Below are positions 52,389 through 61,674 of a stretch of 64,000 nt of DNA, one piece after another. The translations under genes and the position numbers were made by a program. This DNA is from Haloarcula sp. CBA1127. GTDB lineage: Archaea; Halobacteriota; Halobacteria; Halobacteriales; Haloarculaceae. Every line of letters starts with the position of its first letter. Position 1 is the stretch's first letter. The notes beneath the pieces were generated by a model, which was not told the DNA's origin, made no database searches, and saw only the letters and a list, made by a program, of their open reading frames with translations. The stretch covers positions 2,232,001 to 2,296,000 of the forward strand of contig NZ_BCNB01000006.1 of NCBI RefSeq assembly GCF_001485575.1, given 5' to 3'.

Positions 52389-54398
52389 ATGAGTGCCACC
52401 GGTCACGCCCGAGAGACGCCGCCGTCGGCCGGGCGTCGTCGCTGGTGGCTGCCGGTTCTCGCCGTGTTTCTTTTGCTCCCGCTGCTTATTGCAGTCGCTT
52501 CTGGCACGGCCGCGGCCGAAGACACCGAGTCGCCGGAGTGGGGCAATGCGACGCGGGGTAACGCCACGACTATCGAGGTGTCCCTGTACGACGACGGCGG
52601 GTCGCTGGACACGGGTACGATTCAGGCGACGGATTTCGAGCTAACTGCGGGCCGAGTGGAGAACGTCTCGGTCGCATCGATCAACGCCTCCGGAGCAAAC
52701 AGGACCGGAGTACGCGTCTCGCTGTTGCTGGACAAAAAGCTGGACACGGACAACGTCACCGTCAGCCTCCGTGACACCGGCAGTATCACCGATGAGGCGG
52801 GGAATGAACTGCCCCGGGAGTCAGTTACTGTCACCGGAATGGACTCCGTCGTGCCGAAGTATCAGTCGTTCGAGGTCAGCCGTATCAATAGCTCCACCGC
52901 CCGCATCTCTGTCGGGATTCACGAACCGATACAGCAGCTCCGAGTCTCTGTCGGTGGCCCGTCGATAGACACACTCAATCTCTCGGGGTTCACCGAACGC
53001 ACCGGTAACACGGTCACATATACACGAACGTACACATTCCCGGAGGAAGGCAAGTATTCGCTGCTTCTGATGTCGGTGACCGACGAGAACGGAAACGGGA
53101 ACTCCTTTAGCCGGCAGCAGACGTTCCTCTATGACGACTCCGCGCCGAACGTCACCATCACCGGGCCAGAGAACACGACGGTTGGCAAGTCGGTGACCTT
53201 CTCGGCGGCGGAGACGACAGACGACCAGGGCGTTGATTCGGTTCGGTGGCAGGTGGGGAGCGACACGATTCTGACCGGCAAGAACATTACCGTGGCCTTC
53301 GCTTCGCCCGGCAGCCACGAAGTCACGGTGACGGCTGCGGATTCGCTCGGAAACACGGCGACAGTAACCAGAATCGTTTCTGTGATGGGGAATGGAACAA
53401 GCGGGAACGTAACCGTACGGCAATTGAACGCAACAACAGCGAACGTGTCGCTGAACGGGACTGGCCAGACACAGCGAATTCAGCCCCCACAAGGGGCACT
53501 CGTCACCGGCCAGAACGGCACGCTAGAGCGGCTTGCCGTGTCGTTCCCGCGGAACGAATCCGCAACACTCACTATCCGTTCCCGCCGGCCCGGGCCGGCG
53601 TTCGCTGCTGCGACCGGTCACACCGGCGTCAGCCAGTTCGACGTTGACCATGGCTCCGTCCGGGCCGAGGACGCGACGTTCACATTTACTGTGGACCGTG
53701 ATGCGCTGGCGGCGGTCGGTGCGGAACCCGATGCCGTGACACTGTACCGGAACAGCGACGGGTGGACGCCCCTGACAACTGATATCGCCGGCCGGAGCGA
53801 GTCACACATCATCTACCGGGCTGACGCTCCGGGCCTCTCGACGTTCGTCGTCGGAATCGAACAAACGGCAGCAACAGACATGGATGCGGAGGCGGCGACA
53901 ACCGACTCGGAACCGTCGCCGTCTGAACCAGCAACGACCGAGATACGGACAGCAGAGTCCGGGCAGCCGGACATCGTGGTTACGAACGCTACGGCCGCTC
54001 CATCGACGCTCAGTCCCGGCGACCGGACTGTCATTACTGTCGAACTGGAAAACCGGGGCACTGCGAGCGGCGACCACAACGTAATCGTCGCGCTCAACAC
54101 CTCGATACTGACAACGCGGACGGTCACCGTCCCTGCTGGCGAGGCGCGAACGACGGAGTTCGCCCGCTCCGTTCCGGAAAACAGGACTGGCGAGCTGACG
54201 GTCGACGGGCAGCGCGTCGGGAACGTGACTGGTGATAGCGGTGGCCTCCCGATTCCAGCGCTCCCCTCGATTGGCGTTCCGAACCCGCTCTCGCTGTGGC
54301 CTGACGGCATCGTCGGAACCGTCCTCGGTGGACTACTGGGCGTCGCTGTCGGGCTGTACAGCGTTCTCAAAGCGCTGGCGATCTATCTCGGCTACTGA
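52389..54398 (+). CDS. Large secreted surface protein (PKD-like, CARDB-like modules)
   Basis: The 669-residue protein starts with a signal (RRWWLPVLAVFLLLPLLIA) and is rich in Asn-x-Ser/Thr N-glycosylation sites. Beta-sandwich modules follow in order: an Ig-like N-terminal region, a module with PNVTITGPENTTVGKSVTFS (PKD-like), a region ending TFTFTVDRDALAAVGAEPDA (PGF-pre-PGF-like), and a CARDB-like module (PDIVVTNATAAPSTLSPG) near 540. A C-terminal hydrophobic stretch (DGIVGTVLGGLLGVAVGLYS) may anchor it. It is probably an adhesin or S-layer-associated protein. No archaeosortase motif is seen at the end. Confidence 0.75.
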   Translation: MSATGHARETPPSAGRRRWWLPVLAVFLLLPLLIAVASGTAAAEDTESPEWGNATRGNATTIEVSLYDDGGSLDTGTIQATDFELTAGRVENVSVASINASGANRTGVRVSLLLDKKLDTDNVTVSLRDTGSITDEAGNELPRESVTVTGMDSVVPKYQSFEVSRINSSTARISVGIHEPIQQLRVSVGGPSIDTLNLSGFTERTGNTVTYTRTYTFPEEGKYSLLLMSVTDENGNGNSFSRQQTFLYDDSAPNVTITGPENTTVGKSVTFSAAETTDDQGVDSVRWQVGSDTILTGKNITVAFASPGSHEVTVTAADSLGNTATVTRIVSVMGNGTSGNVTVRQLNATTANVSLNGTGQTQRIQPPQGALVTGQNGTLERLAVSFPRNESATLTIRSRRPGPAFAAATGHTGVSQFDVDHGSVRAEDATFTFTVDRDALAAVGAEPDAVTLYRNSDGWTPLTTDIAGRSESHIIYRADAPGLSTFVVGIEQTAATDMDAEAATTDSEPSPSEPATTEIRTAESGQPDIVVTNATAAPSTLSPGDRTVITVELENRGTASGDHNVIVALNTSILTTRTVTVPAGEARTTEFARSVPENRTGELTVDGQRVGNVTGDSGGLPIPALPSIGVPNPLSLWPDGIVGTVLGGLLGVAVGLYSVLKALAIYLGY

Positions 54399-54416
54399 AT
54401 GACAAAATCGGGCGTA

Positions 54417-55292
54417 TCAATCGATGTTCGCTTCGAGTCGGTCGATCAGGTCGGGGTTCCCGAGATACAGCGGCGTCCGCTCGTGTAGCTCGTCGGGTTC
54501 GATCTCAAGTAGCGACTGGTCGCCGTCAGAGGACCGACCGCCGGCCGATTCGAGGATGTAGGCCATCGGGTGTCCCTCGAACTGGACTCGGAGTTTCCCC
54601 TCGGGGCACGACTCCAGTGCGGGGTACGAGAAGATACCGCCGTAGGTGAGTACCTGATTGATGTCCGCGACCATTGCCCCGCCGTAGCGGAGTTTCAGTT
54701 CGTGACGGACTTCCTCGGCGTAGGGCTCGAACTCGTCCGTCCAGGAGTCGACGCCGCCGCCGAACCCGAACACGGTGGGGTCTTCAGGAACCGTCACCTC
54801 ATCGTCGACGACCCGCTTGTCGCCGTCTTCGAGAATATACTCGCGGACGCTGCCGTCCCGAGCAACGACCATCGAGGTGATCGGGCCGTAGATGACGAAC
54901 CCGGCGGCAAGGAGATTGGTACCGACAGTCGGCGGCTGCTCGCTGTAGATGCCGAAAATCGTCCCCATCCCGCTGTTGGGTTCGAGGTTGCTCGACCCGT
55001 CGAGGGGGTCCATCGCGACGTGGAGACGGCCGTCTGTCGTTTTCACGTCCGAGCGTTCTTCGCTGGCGTAGGAGGCGACACCGTCGATGTCCAGCACCCG
55101 CTGCTCGAACAGTTCGTCGGCGCGTAGGTCAGCCGCGAGCTGGTCGTCGCCGGTGGGGTTGACGGAGTTGCTCTGGCCACGGTAGTCGGCGATGGCGCGG
55201 CGGACGTCCGGTGTCGTCCCGGCGATGGTGTCGATGACTTCCGTGACTGTCTGCTCGGCTTCGGTGGTCGAAATATCGAGTGACTTACTCAT
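54417..55292 (-). CDS. fbp: Class I fructose-1,6-bisphosphatase
   Basis: The 291-residue enzyme hydrolyses fructose-1,6-bisphosphate in gluconeogenesis. It shows the metal-binding and catalytic motif AMDPLDGSSNLEPNSGMG near 93, and the loop LRYGGAMVADINQVLTYGG near 205. The length fits class I, and the N-terminal YASEERSD segment provides further ligands. It converges on the surface protein with only 18 bases between stops. A long leader of about 80-100 bases separates it from a TATA-like stretch near 55399-55408. Confidence 0.92.
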   Translation of the reverse strand: MSKSLDISTTEAEQTVTEVIDTIAGTTPDVRRAIADYRGQSNSVNPTGDDQLAADLRADELFEQRVLDIDGVASYASEERSDVKTTDGRLHVAMDPLDGSSNLEPNSGMGTIFGIYSEQPPTVGTNLLAAGFVIYGPITSMVVARDGSVREYILEDGDKRVVDDEVTVPEDPTVFGFGGGVDSWTDEFEPYAEEVRHELKLRYGGAMVADINQVLTYGGIFSYPALESCPEGKLRVQFEGHPMAYILESAGGRSSDGDQSLLEIEPDELHERTPLYLGNPDLIDRLEANID

Positions 55293-55561
55293 TTGTCAGG
55301 TGTAGGGGCAGAAACTGGCCATCCGGTGACCAGTCGAATTTTTCTCCGAGCCTGCTGCCCGCAGGGTCTCTCATCACCAGTTGGTTCTCCGGCACACCAT
55401 AAGTATCTTTTTGCTGACATTTACTACATTTCGAGTGAATATTCAGCCACGGGGCAGTGATTGCCGCTAAGCCTGTGACAGATTCTCTCGGTAGAATGCT
55501 AGCACCGTGACGGTCCGATACCGTCGGCAGACTTACACGACCACCCGACGAAGACGCCGGT
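55293..55561. promoter_or_regulatory. 269-base divergent region, fbp and hbd
   Basis: No gene is seen. The minus-strand TATA-like ATACTTATGG near 55399-55408 would serve fbp, implying an unusually long leader. The plus-strand AGACTTACAC near 55528-55537, about 30 bases before ATG 55562, would serve the hydroxyacyl-CoA dehydrogenase. Confidence 0.4.
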
Positions 55562-56419
55562 ATGCATCTCGAAAAAATCGACACCGTCGGCGTCGTCGGA
55601 GCTGGAACGATGGGCAACGGCATCGCGCAGGTCGCGGCGACGGCCGGCTACGACGTCGTCATGCGCGATATGACAGATGAACTGGTTGCCGCCGGGTTTG
55701 AGGAGATTCAGTCGAGCTTTGAGACACTCGTTGCGCGGGATACAGTCACAGAGCAGGAGGCAGAAGCGGCAACAGCCCGCATCACTGGAACTACCGAGGT
55801 GGACGACCTCGCGGACGCCGACCTCGTCGTTGAGGCCGTGACGGAAAACATGGACATCAAGCAGTCTGTGTTCGAGGACCTCGACGCAGTCTGTGGGCCT
55901 GACACAGTGCTTGCCAGCAACACGAGCACGCTCTCCATTACGACTATCGCTAGTGTCACCGACCGGCCCGAGCAGGTCCTCGGACTGCACTTCATGAATC
56001 CTGTGCCGGTCATGAAAGGCGTCGAACTCGTCGTCGGCGAGAAAACTAGCGACGAGACAGTGACGTTGGGCCGGGAGTTCGCCCACGACATCGGCAAGGA
56101 AACCTGGGAGGCCGACGACAAGCCCGGCTTCGTAGTGAACCGTGTGTTAATGCCCTGGATCAATGAAGGCGTTCGCGCGTACGACGAGGGTGTCGCCGAC
56201 AAGGCCGACATCGACCGTGGGCTGACTCTTGGGACAAACGTCCCGATGGGGCCGCTCGAACTGGCCGACCACATCGGCCTTGATGTGGTTCTCGACGCCT
56301 CTGAAACGCTGTATGAAGAGCTGGGAGACCGCTACAAGCCTGCATACCTGCTCAAACGGAAAGTCGCGGCCGGCGACCTCGGCAAAAAATCCGGGCAGGG
56401 CTTCTACGATTACGACTGA
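55562..56419 (+). CDS. hbd: 3-hydroxyacyl-CoA dehydrogenase
   Basis: The 285-residue enzyme has the NAD-binding Rossmann motif VGVVGAGTMGNGIAQVAATA near residue 10, the catalytic-region segments SNTSTLSITTIASVT and GLHFMNPVPVMKGVELV (His), and the C-terminal helical domain (GYDTLVARDT; VPMGPLELADHIGLDVV). It oxidises a 3-hydroxyacyl-CoA to the ketoacyl-CoA in fatty-acid or butyrate-type metabolism. It precedes the acyl-CoA dehydrogenase by 105 bases on the same strand, so the two may act in one pathway. Confidence 0.92.
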   Translation: MHLEKIDTVGVVGAGTMGNGIAQVAATAGYDVVMRDMTDELVAAGFEEIQSSFETLVARDTVTEQEAEAATARITGTTEVDDLADADLVVEAVTENMDIKQSVFEDLDAVCGPDTVLASNTSTLSITTIASVTDRPEQVLGLHFMNPVPVMKGVELVVGEKTSDETVTLGREFAHDIGKETWEADDKPGFVVNRVLMPWINEGVRAYDEGVADKADIDRGLTLGTNVPMGPLELADHIGLDVVLDASETLYEELGDRYKPAYLLKRKVAAGDLGKKSGQGFYDYD

Positions 56420-56524
56420 CCGCTCTGCGGTGACAGACACCGACAGTAGCGGGCCGAGTACGATACCCGGCAACGGGCCGCGCGTTGGCCAACAGTAAAG
56501 ACCCAACCCGCGTTAGAATCTATC

Positions 56525-57673
56525 ATGGACTTTAGCCCCACACAGGAACAACGCCAGATACAGGACATGGTCTCGGAGTTTGTCGACGACGAGGTCAAGC
56601 CGCGGGCGGCGGAGATCGACGAAACCGACGAGTTCCCGTGGGACCTCGTCGACGAGATGGCCGATCTCGGTCTGATGGGAATGCCGATTCCGGAGGAGTA
56701 CGGCGGGGCCGAACTAGACTATCACAGCTACGCCATGGCCCTCGAAGAGATTTCGCGGGGAAGCGGCGGGCTCGGCACAATCGTCGCCGCACACATCTCG
56801 CTGGCCTGCAACATGATCTACGAGTTCGGTAACGAGGCCCAGAAAGAGACCTACCTCACGCCGCTGGCAGCGGGTGAGGAAATCGGCGCGTTCGCCCTCT
56901 CCGAAGCGGGCGCAGGCAGTGACGTACCGGCGATGGACACCACCGCCGAACCGGTTGACGGCGGTGACGCCTATCTGGTCAACGGCGGCAAGCTCTGGAT
57001 TTCCAACGGGTCCGTCGCCGACACTGTCGTCCTGTTCGCCAAGACCGACCCTGAGGCCGGCAACAAGGGCATCTCCTCGTTCATTGTCCGTCCCGAGGAG
57101 GATGACGGCTTCATCGTCGAAGGGACCGAGCACAAACTCGGTGACAAGGGCTGTCCGACTGCCGAACTACGGTTCGACGATATGCGCATCCCTGCCGACC
57201 GTATGCTCGGTGAGGAGGGCCGCGGGTTCGTCCACGCGCTCAAAACGCTCAACGGCGGACGCATCACCATTGCGGCCCGCGGTGTCGGCATCGCCCAGGC
57301 GGCGTTGGACGAGGCGCTACAATACGCCCAGGACCGCGAGCAGTTCGACCAGCCAATCAGCGACTTCCAGGCCATCCAGCACAAGCTCGCCGACATGGAC
57401 ACGAAGACGCAGGCGGCCCGCCTACTGATGCACCAGGCCGCCGATAAGAAGATGGCCGGCGAGTCGTTCGTCAAGGAGGCCGCCCAGACCAAGCTCTACG
57501 CCTCCGAGGTGTCCCGAGAAGTGGCGAACGAGGGCATTCAGGTCCACGGCGGCTACGGCTACACGAAAGACTTCCCGGCCGAGCGGTTCTACCGCGACGC
57601 CAAACTCAACGAGATCTACGAGGGGACCAGCGAGGTTCTTCGGAATACGATTGCCAGCGAGCTTCTCGACTAG
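56525..57673 (+). CDS. Acyl-CoA dehydrogenase (second)
   Basis: The 382-residue flavoenzyme has FALSEAGAGSDVPAMDT near 130 and GGYGYTKDFPAERFYRDAKL with YEGTSEVLRNTI at the end (catalytic Glu). It shares the layout of the enzyme at 46682 but is more divergent. It probably acts with the 3-hydroxyacyl-CoA dehydrogenase directly upstream. It starts at ATG 56525 (MDFSPTQEQRQIQDM). Its stop overlaps the next gene on the other strand by four bases. Confidence 0.9.
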   Translation: MDFSPTQEQRQIQDMVSEFVDDEVKPRAAEIDETDEFPWDLVDEMADLGLMGMPIPEEYGGAELDYHSYAMALEEISRGSGGLGTIVAAHISLACNMIYEFGNEAQKETYLTPLAAGEEIGAFALSEAGAGSDVPAMDTTAEPVDGGDAYLVNGGKLWISNGSVADTVVLFAKTDPEAGNKGISSFIVRPEEDDGFIVEGTEHKLGDKGCPTAELRFDDMRIPADRMLGEEGRGFVHALKTLNGGRITIAARGVGIAQAALDEALQYAQDREQFDQPISDFQAIQHKLADMDTKTQAARLLMHQAADKKMAGESFVKEAAQTKLYASEVSREVANEGIQVHGGYGYTKDFPAERFYRDAKLNEIYEGTSEVLRNTIASELLD

Positions 57674-57924
57674 GGAAGCGAGAGGAGTCCTTCAACGACG
57701 ACCGCACGCGTGAAGTAGAACGATTTTCCGTCCGCACGGTAGCGGTTCGCGCTGATAGTTCCCAGCGCGAGGAGGACCGCCACACCGACGGTCCCGGCGA
57801 GCATGCCAACAACTACTGACGGCTGGATGGTTGTGCGTGCGAACACGTACGTTGCCAAGCTGGCGAGCGCCGCAAACGGGAGGGCGTCTAGACCTGCCAA
57901 GAGGAGCGAGCGGGACAGGGACAT
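57670..57924 (-). CDS. Small three-span membrane protein
   Basis: The 84-residue protein has hydrophobic stretches ALPFAALASLATYVFA and VVVGMLAGTVGVAVLLALG and a mixed C-terminus. It overlaps the acyl-CoA dehydrogenase stop by four bases on the opposite strand. Function is unknown; it is upstream of nothing recognisable on its own strand. Acidic residues are few, as expected for a membrane protein. Confidence 0.55.
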   Translation of the reverse strand: MSLSRSLLLAGLDALPFAALASLATYVFARTTIQPSVVVGMLAGTVGVAVLLALGTISANRYRADGKSFYFTRAVVVEGLLSLP

Positions 57925-58007
57925 ACCTGTGTTCTGTGGGACCGCTCACAAAAAGGATATCCCATCGGTAGCGGCCGACGAAATTCGGCAGGGCCGGGAA
58001 TGAATAG

Positions 58008-58298
58008 TTAGCTCTCCTCGCCAAGCGCCTCCCGCATCCATTCGAACTGGGCTCGAAGTCGTCGCTTGCCGGCCTCGGTCAGCGAGTACTTGTCGGCGAT
58101 GCCGTCCTCGCGGTGAGCGACGAACCCCGCCGACTCCAGCGCGTCAAGCGCGCCGTAGAAGCTCTTCGGTTCGATCCGCGTGTCGTAGCGACGCTCAAGC
58201 CGCGTTTTCAGCCGCTGGCCGGAGAGTTCCCCGTCCTCGGCAGCAGCCAGCAGGACGCACATATCGCGTCGGCGACCGCTCTGGAGCCACTTCGGCAT
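58008..58298 (-). CDS. PadR-like transcriptional regulator
   Basis: The 96-residue protein has a PadR-type winged helix: SGRRRDMCVLLAAAEDGELS, SFYGALDALESAGFV (recognition helix and wing), then the wing DKYSLTEAGKRRLRAQFEWM. It lacks the longer C-terminal dimerisation helix of many PadR proteins, but the domain is complete. It is divergent from the DUF7111-like gene with an 87-base gap. The effector is unknown. Confidence 0.8.
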   Translation of the reverse strand: MPKWLQSGRRRDMCVLLAAAEDGELSGQRLKTRLERRYDTRIEPKSFYGALDALESAGFVAHREDGIADKYSLTEAGKRRLRAQFEWMREALGEES

Positions 58299-58385
58299 AG
58301 GTGTCCGGTCACAGCCGCCCGGTTTCGCGTTTGCGGTTCCGAGTGGACCGCCAAGTTCGCATACCCCCGGTCCCTAGAGCCGCCG

Positions 58386-58673
58386 ATGACCGATTCCGAA
58401 CTCCCCGTCGAGGCGTCAGCCGACGGTATCACGGCCACTTACCGAGAGACCGACGAGGAACGGCTACTGATATTCGAGAGCAACGGCGGGAGCGCTGCGG
58501 TCGCACAGAACATCGAGGGGTACGCGATGCTGAAGGTCAGACCGACCGCTGACGGCGACGAACTGGAGCGGTACTATGGCTTCGACATGGCGCTTGACCA
58601 CGCAGCGGAACTGCTCGGTGTGTCCCCGAACGCGCTTCCGGTCCCCGACCCGGCCGCCGACATGGGGATGTAG
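58386..58673 (+). CDS. Small conserved protein (DUF7111-like)
   Basis: The 95-residue acidic protein starts MTDSELPVEASADGITATYR and is beta-rich with VAQNIEGYAMLKVRPT in the middle and a C-terminal helix (HAAELLGVSPNALPV). It resembles haloarchaeal families of unknown function (DUF7111 by recollection). It is separated from the PadR gene by its promoter region. It has no membrane segment. Confidence 0.6.
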   Translation: MTDSELPVEASADGITATYRETDEERLLIFESNGGSAAVAQNIEGYAMLKVRPTADGDELERYYGFDMALDHAAELLGVSPNALPVPDPAADMGM

Positions 58674-58964
58674 CCCTTCGTCCCACGCTCCACAGCGCCG
58701 ACCTGTTTACTTCGTAACATGACATATCGTGGTATGGAGTAGTATCAGCTCCCTGTAACGCTTACTGGTAAGTAGGTGATTTCCAACGGGTCCGTGAGCG
58801 GATGTTGTCAGAGCTATTCAGTACGTATCCCGCAAAAATAGTACTATTTATGATACATCTAGCAAATTAGCAGTACGTGTGTAGCCGATGTATTAAGATC
58901 GCTCTAAATACATCATACGAATATTATAAACTTGCTTTAATAATCACTGCTACCCCTCACTCGC
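58674..58964 (+). promoter_or_regulatory. 291-base AT-rich phoX upstream region with repeats
   Basis: No gene is seen and the tract is much more AT-rich than neighbours. A TATA-like ATTATAAA lies at 58923-58930, 34-42 bases before ATG 58965. Just upstream is an 8-base-arm inverted repeat GATGTATT (58887-58894) and AATACATC (58907-58914). Farther upstream CAGTACGT occurs twice, at 58819-58826 and 58871-58878, 52 bases apart (about five helical turns). Both repeats are positioned for regulators, such as phosphate-responsive ones. Confidence 0.5.
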
Positions 58965-61631
58965 ATGGTCGATTTCACTCGACGGCAGGTACTTTCACAG
59001 TCGGTGGCTGCTGCACTTGGGGCCAGCGTCATCGGCGTGGCAAGTGGGGAAGAGGTCGAAGAGACAGACACACCCGGGGCACCGAGTGTCGCCGGGAGTC
59101 TCAAACGGTTCTCGACGACGGCATTCGGTGCGGAGGTGACGGGACCGTTCGTCTTTGAAGACGGATCACTGCTGTACAGCCTCCAGCACCCGGAAGGAGA
59201 GAACCCCGAACCGTTCGGACGGGCCGCGGTGGGCTATTTCAGCGGCTTCCAGTTCGAGTTCGATGGGAGTAACGATGATTTCTCGGAGGTGGGGATTCCG
59301 GACACCGAAGAGAAACAGCGTCAGGTCCGATCAGCGGCCGGTGACTACGAGGTCCTCGTCCAAGGGCGCGAACCGATCAACGGCGGCGAGGAACGCCTCG
59401 GCGTGGTCCAGACGCCCGACGGGACAGATATCAATCAAGAGAACTTCGCCGGCACACAGTACGGCGGCGCGGCGACGAACCCCGACTGTAACCAGTTCGT
59501 CCCGAGCAACGACGAGGGGACCGAGGGCTACCTGTTCACGAACTGGGAGAACAGCCCCGGGTGCGTCTCCCGGGTCCCGCTCAGCCAGGACGAAAACGGC
59601 GAGTGGAGCGCGGACACCGAGAACGCGATGAACCTGACCAACACTGAGTCACTCCGCGAACACGGTGGGACGCGGATCAACTGCTACGGCGACCTCAGTC
59701 CGTGGGAGACGATGATCTCCGCCGAGGAGAACTACGCACACCCCCGCGTCAGCCTGACGGCGACGGTAAGCGACATCGTCGAGGCGGGGTCGGGCGAGGG
59801 CCTCATCGGCGGGTGTCAGTTCTGGAACCGGCCGAACCCGAGTGAAATATCGGGCGCAATCGAGTCCTACGCCGAGAGCGGCGACCTCGACGAGAACTTC
59901 GGCCCGCAGGGCTACTGGGCACTGACCGGCGTCGAGTTCCTCGCGTACTACCTCGGTGCGGAGCGCGACGACCAGGGGGACGGCGAGAACCTCGACACGA
60001 CGCTGCTCGACGACGTGTATCCGAACCCGTACCGGTACGGGTACTTCGTCGACTTCCGCGAACCGACCGCTGACGAACCTGAAGCGGTCAAGTACTACGT
60101 GATGGGGCGGGCCTCGTGGGAGGCACCTGACATCGAAGGCGACCAGCGGACTGTTTACGGCTGTTCCGACGGCGACAGCAAGGGCATCTACAAGTTCGTC
60201 GCCGACGAGCCGATTCCGGAGTACGACGACCCGATGGACGTTGCCGGAACGCTGTACGCACCGAAGATCACGAACGACGCGGCCAACGCTGCCGAAGCCG
60301 GCGAACGGAACTCTCCCGCGCAGACCCCGCTCGAAATCGAGTGGATAGAACTCGGCCACGCCACCAACGGCGAGGTCGAGTCCTGGGTCGCCGAGTACGA
60401 CGACGTGACCCAAGCCGACTACCTCAGCGCACACGCCGACTGGGCGGAAGGCGACGAGGTGACAGCGGCGGTCATCAAGCAGGCCGACCTCGACGTCATC
60501 GAGAACGGGAACCGGAACTACATCTCGAACGAGGCTATCATCGAGTGGGCCAAACAGTACGAGGCGAACGGCCCAGACGGCGTCGACGAGGAACTCCGTC
60601 GCGTCCCGTTCCTTGAGACCCGCGCAGCCGCCAAGGAGATCGGTGCGACCATCGAGTTCAACAAGGCCGAGGGCGTCGACAGCGTCGACAACTCACAGCC
60701 CAGCGATTTCATCTACTTCGGCATTTCGGAGTTCAACGACGACCTCGCAAACGACACCGGCGACATCCAGATGGACCGCGTCGACGGCGGCGTCGTCTAT
60801 CGCGGTGTGCTGGAATCGGACTACAACGTCTCGACGCTCGAACCGGTCATCACCGGCCCCGATTTCACCGACTCGCCGGAAGACGCAAACGATGCGCTCC
60901 GGAACATCGACAACGTCTACACGATGCGCGACGGCCGCGTCATCTGCTGTGAAGACGGCTTCGGCGGCCCCGCGCGCTCGTACCCGAACGACGGCCTCTA
61001 TGTCTACCAGCCTAACGTCGTCGTCAGCGCTAACTCCGCCGCGGTCGGCAGCGGGTCGACGGGTAGCGTCCCGCTGACCGCCTCGTCGCTCCCCGCTGGC
61101 TTCTCCGGCGCTCGGCTCACCGTCACCGTCTCGAACCCCGAAATCGCATCTATCACCGGTGTCTCCTTCCCCGACGCGCTCGGACTCACAGAGAGTTCCA
61201 TCAGCGACGACGGCTCGTCGGCGACGATTCGCGTGGCCGATGTCAACACGAACGTCCAGTCCGGCGCGATGGACGTCTCGCTCGCAACGCTTGACGTCCG
61301 CGCCAACGGCGGCGGCACGACCGACCTGACTGTCTCCATCGAGCAGATGGATGACGAGAACGGGAACGCCATCGAGGCAGAAGCTCGAAACGGCATCGTT
61401 GTGGGTGGCCCGCAGACGGTCGTCGGCGACACCGCGCCGACCGACCCCGACGGTGACGGTCACTTCGAGGACCTCAACGGCAACGGCCGTCTCGACTACG
61501 AGGACGTGCAGGTGCTGTTCTCGAACATGGACTCCGACAGCGTGCAGCTGAACACCGGGGCGTACGACTTCAATGAGAACGGCAAACTCGACTTCGCGGA
61601 CGTGACGGCACTCTACGAAGAAGTCAACTGA
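58965..61631 (+). CDS. phoX: PhoX-type secreted phosphatase with cohesin-like and dockerin modules
   Basis: The 888-residue protein begins with a Tat signal (FTRRQVLSQSVAAALGASVI). A PhoX/DUF839-type domain (about 35-680) has the pattern SVAGSLKRFSTTAFGAEVTG, DCNQFVPSND, GSRINC-like TRINCYGDLSPWETMISAEE and CSDGDSKGIYKFVADEP. A cohesin-like beta module follows (about 685-815, with SITGVSFPDALGLTE). The last 67 residues (about 822-888) are a dockerin: two EF-hand-like repeats, DPDGDGHFEDLNGNGRLDYE and YDFNENGKLDFADVTALY. So one exported enzyme carries both parts of a cohesin-dockerin pair. It is followed after 43 bases by a membrane-anchored cohesin-like gene. Confidence 0.88.
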   Translation: MVDFTRRQVLSQSVAAALGASVIGVASGEEVEETDTPGAPSVAGSLKRFSTTAFGAEVTGPFVFEDGSLLYSLQHPEGENPEPFGRAAVGYFSGFQFEFDGSNDDFSEVGIPDTEEKQRQVRSAAGDYEVLVQGREPINGGEERLGVVQTPDGTDINQENFAGTQYGGAATNPDCNQFVPSNDEGTEGYLFTNWENSPGCVSRVPLSQDENGEWSADTENAMNLTNTESLREHGGTRINCYGDLSPWETMISAEENYAHPRVSLTATVSDIVEAGSGEGLIGGCQFWNRPNPSEISGAIESYAESGDLDENFGPQGYWALTGVEFLAYYLGAERDDQGDGENLDTTLLDDVYPNPYRYGYFVDFREPTADEPEAVKYYVMGRASWEAPDIEGDQRTVYGCSDGDSKGIYKFVADEPIPEYDDPMDVAGTLYAPKITNDAANAAEAGERNSPAQTPLEIEWIELGHATNGEVESWVAEYDDVTQADYLSAHADWAEGDEVTAAVIKQADLDVIENGNRNYISNEAIIEWAKQYEANGPDGVDEELRRVPFLETRAAAKEIGATIEFNKAEGVDSVDNSQPSDFIYFGISEFNDDLANDTGDIQMDRVDGGVVYRGVLESDYNVSTLEPVITGPDFTDSPEDANDALRNIDNVYTMRDGRVICCEDGFGGPARSYPNDGLYVYQPNVVVSANSAAVGSGSTGSVPLTASSLPAGFSGARLTVTVSNPEIASITGVSFPDALGLTESSISDDGSSATIRVADVNTNVQSGAMDVSLATLDVRANGGGTTDLTVSIEQMDDENGNAIEAEARNGIVVGGPQTVVGDTAPTDPDGDGHFEDLNGNGRLDYEDVQVLFSNMDSDSVQLNTGAYDFNENGKLDFADVTALYEEVN

Positions 61632-61674
61632 CGGCCGCAACCGACCCCCTCTCATCTTTCCATACAGGAACACA

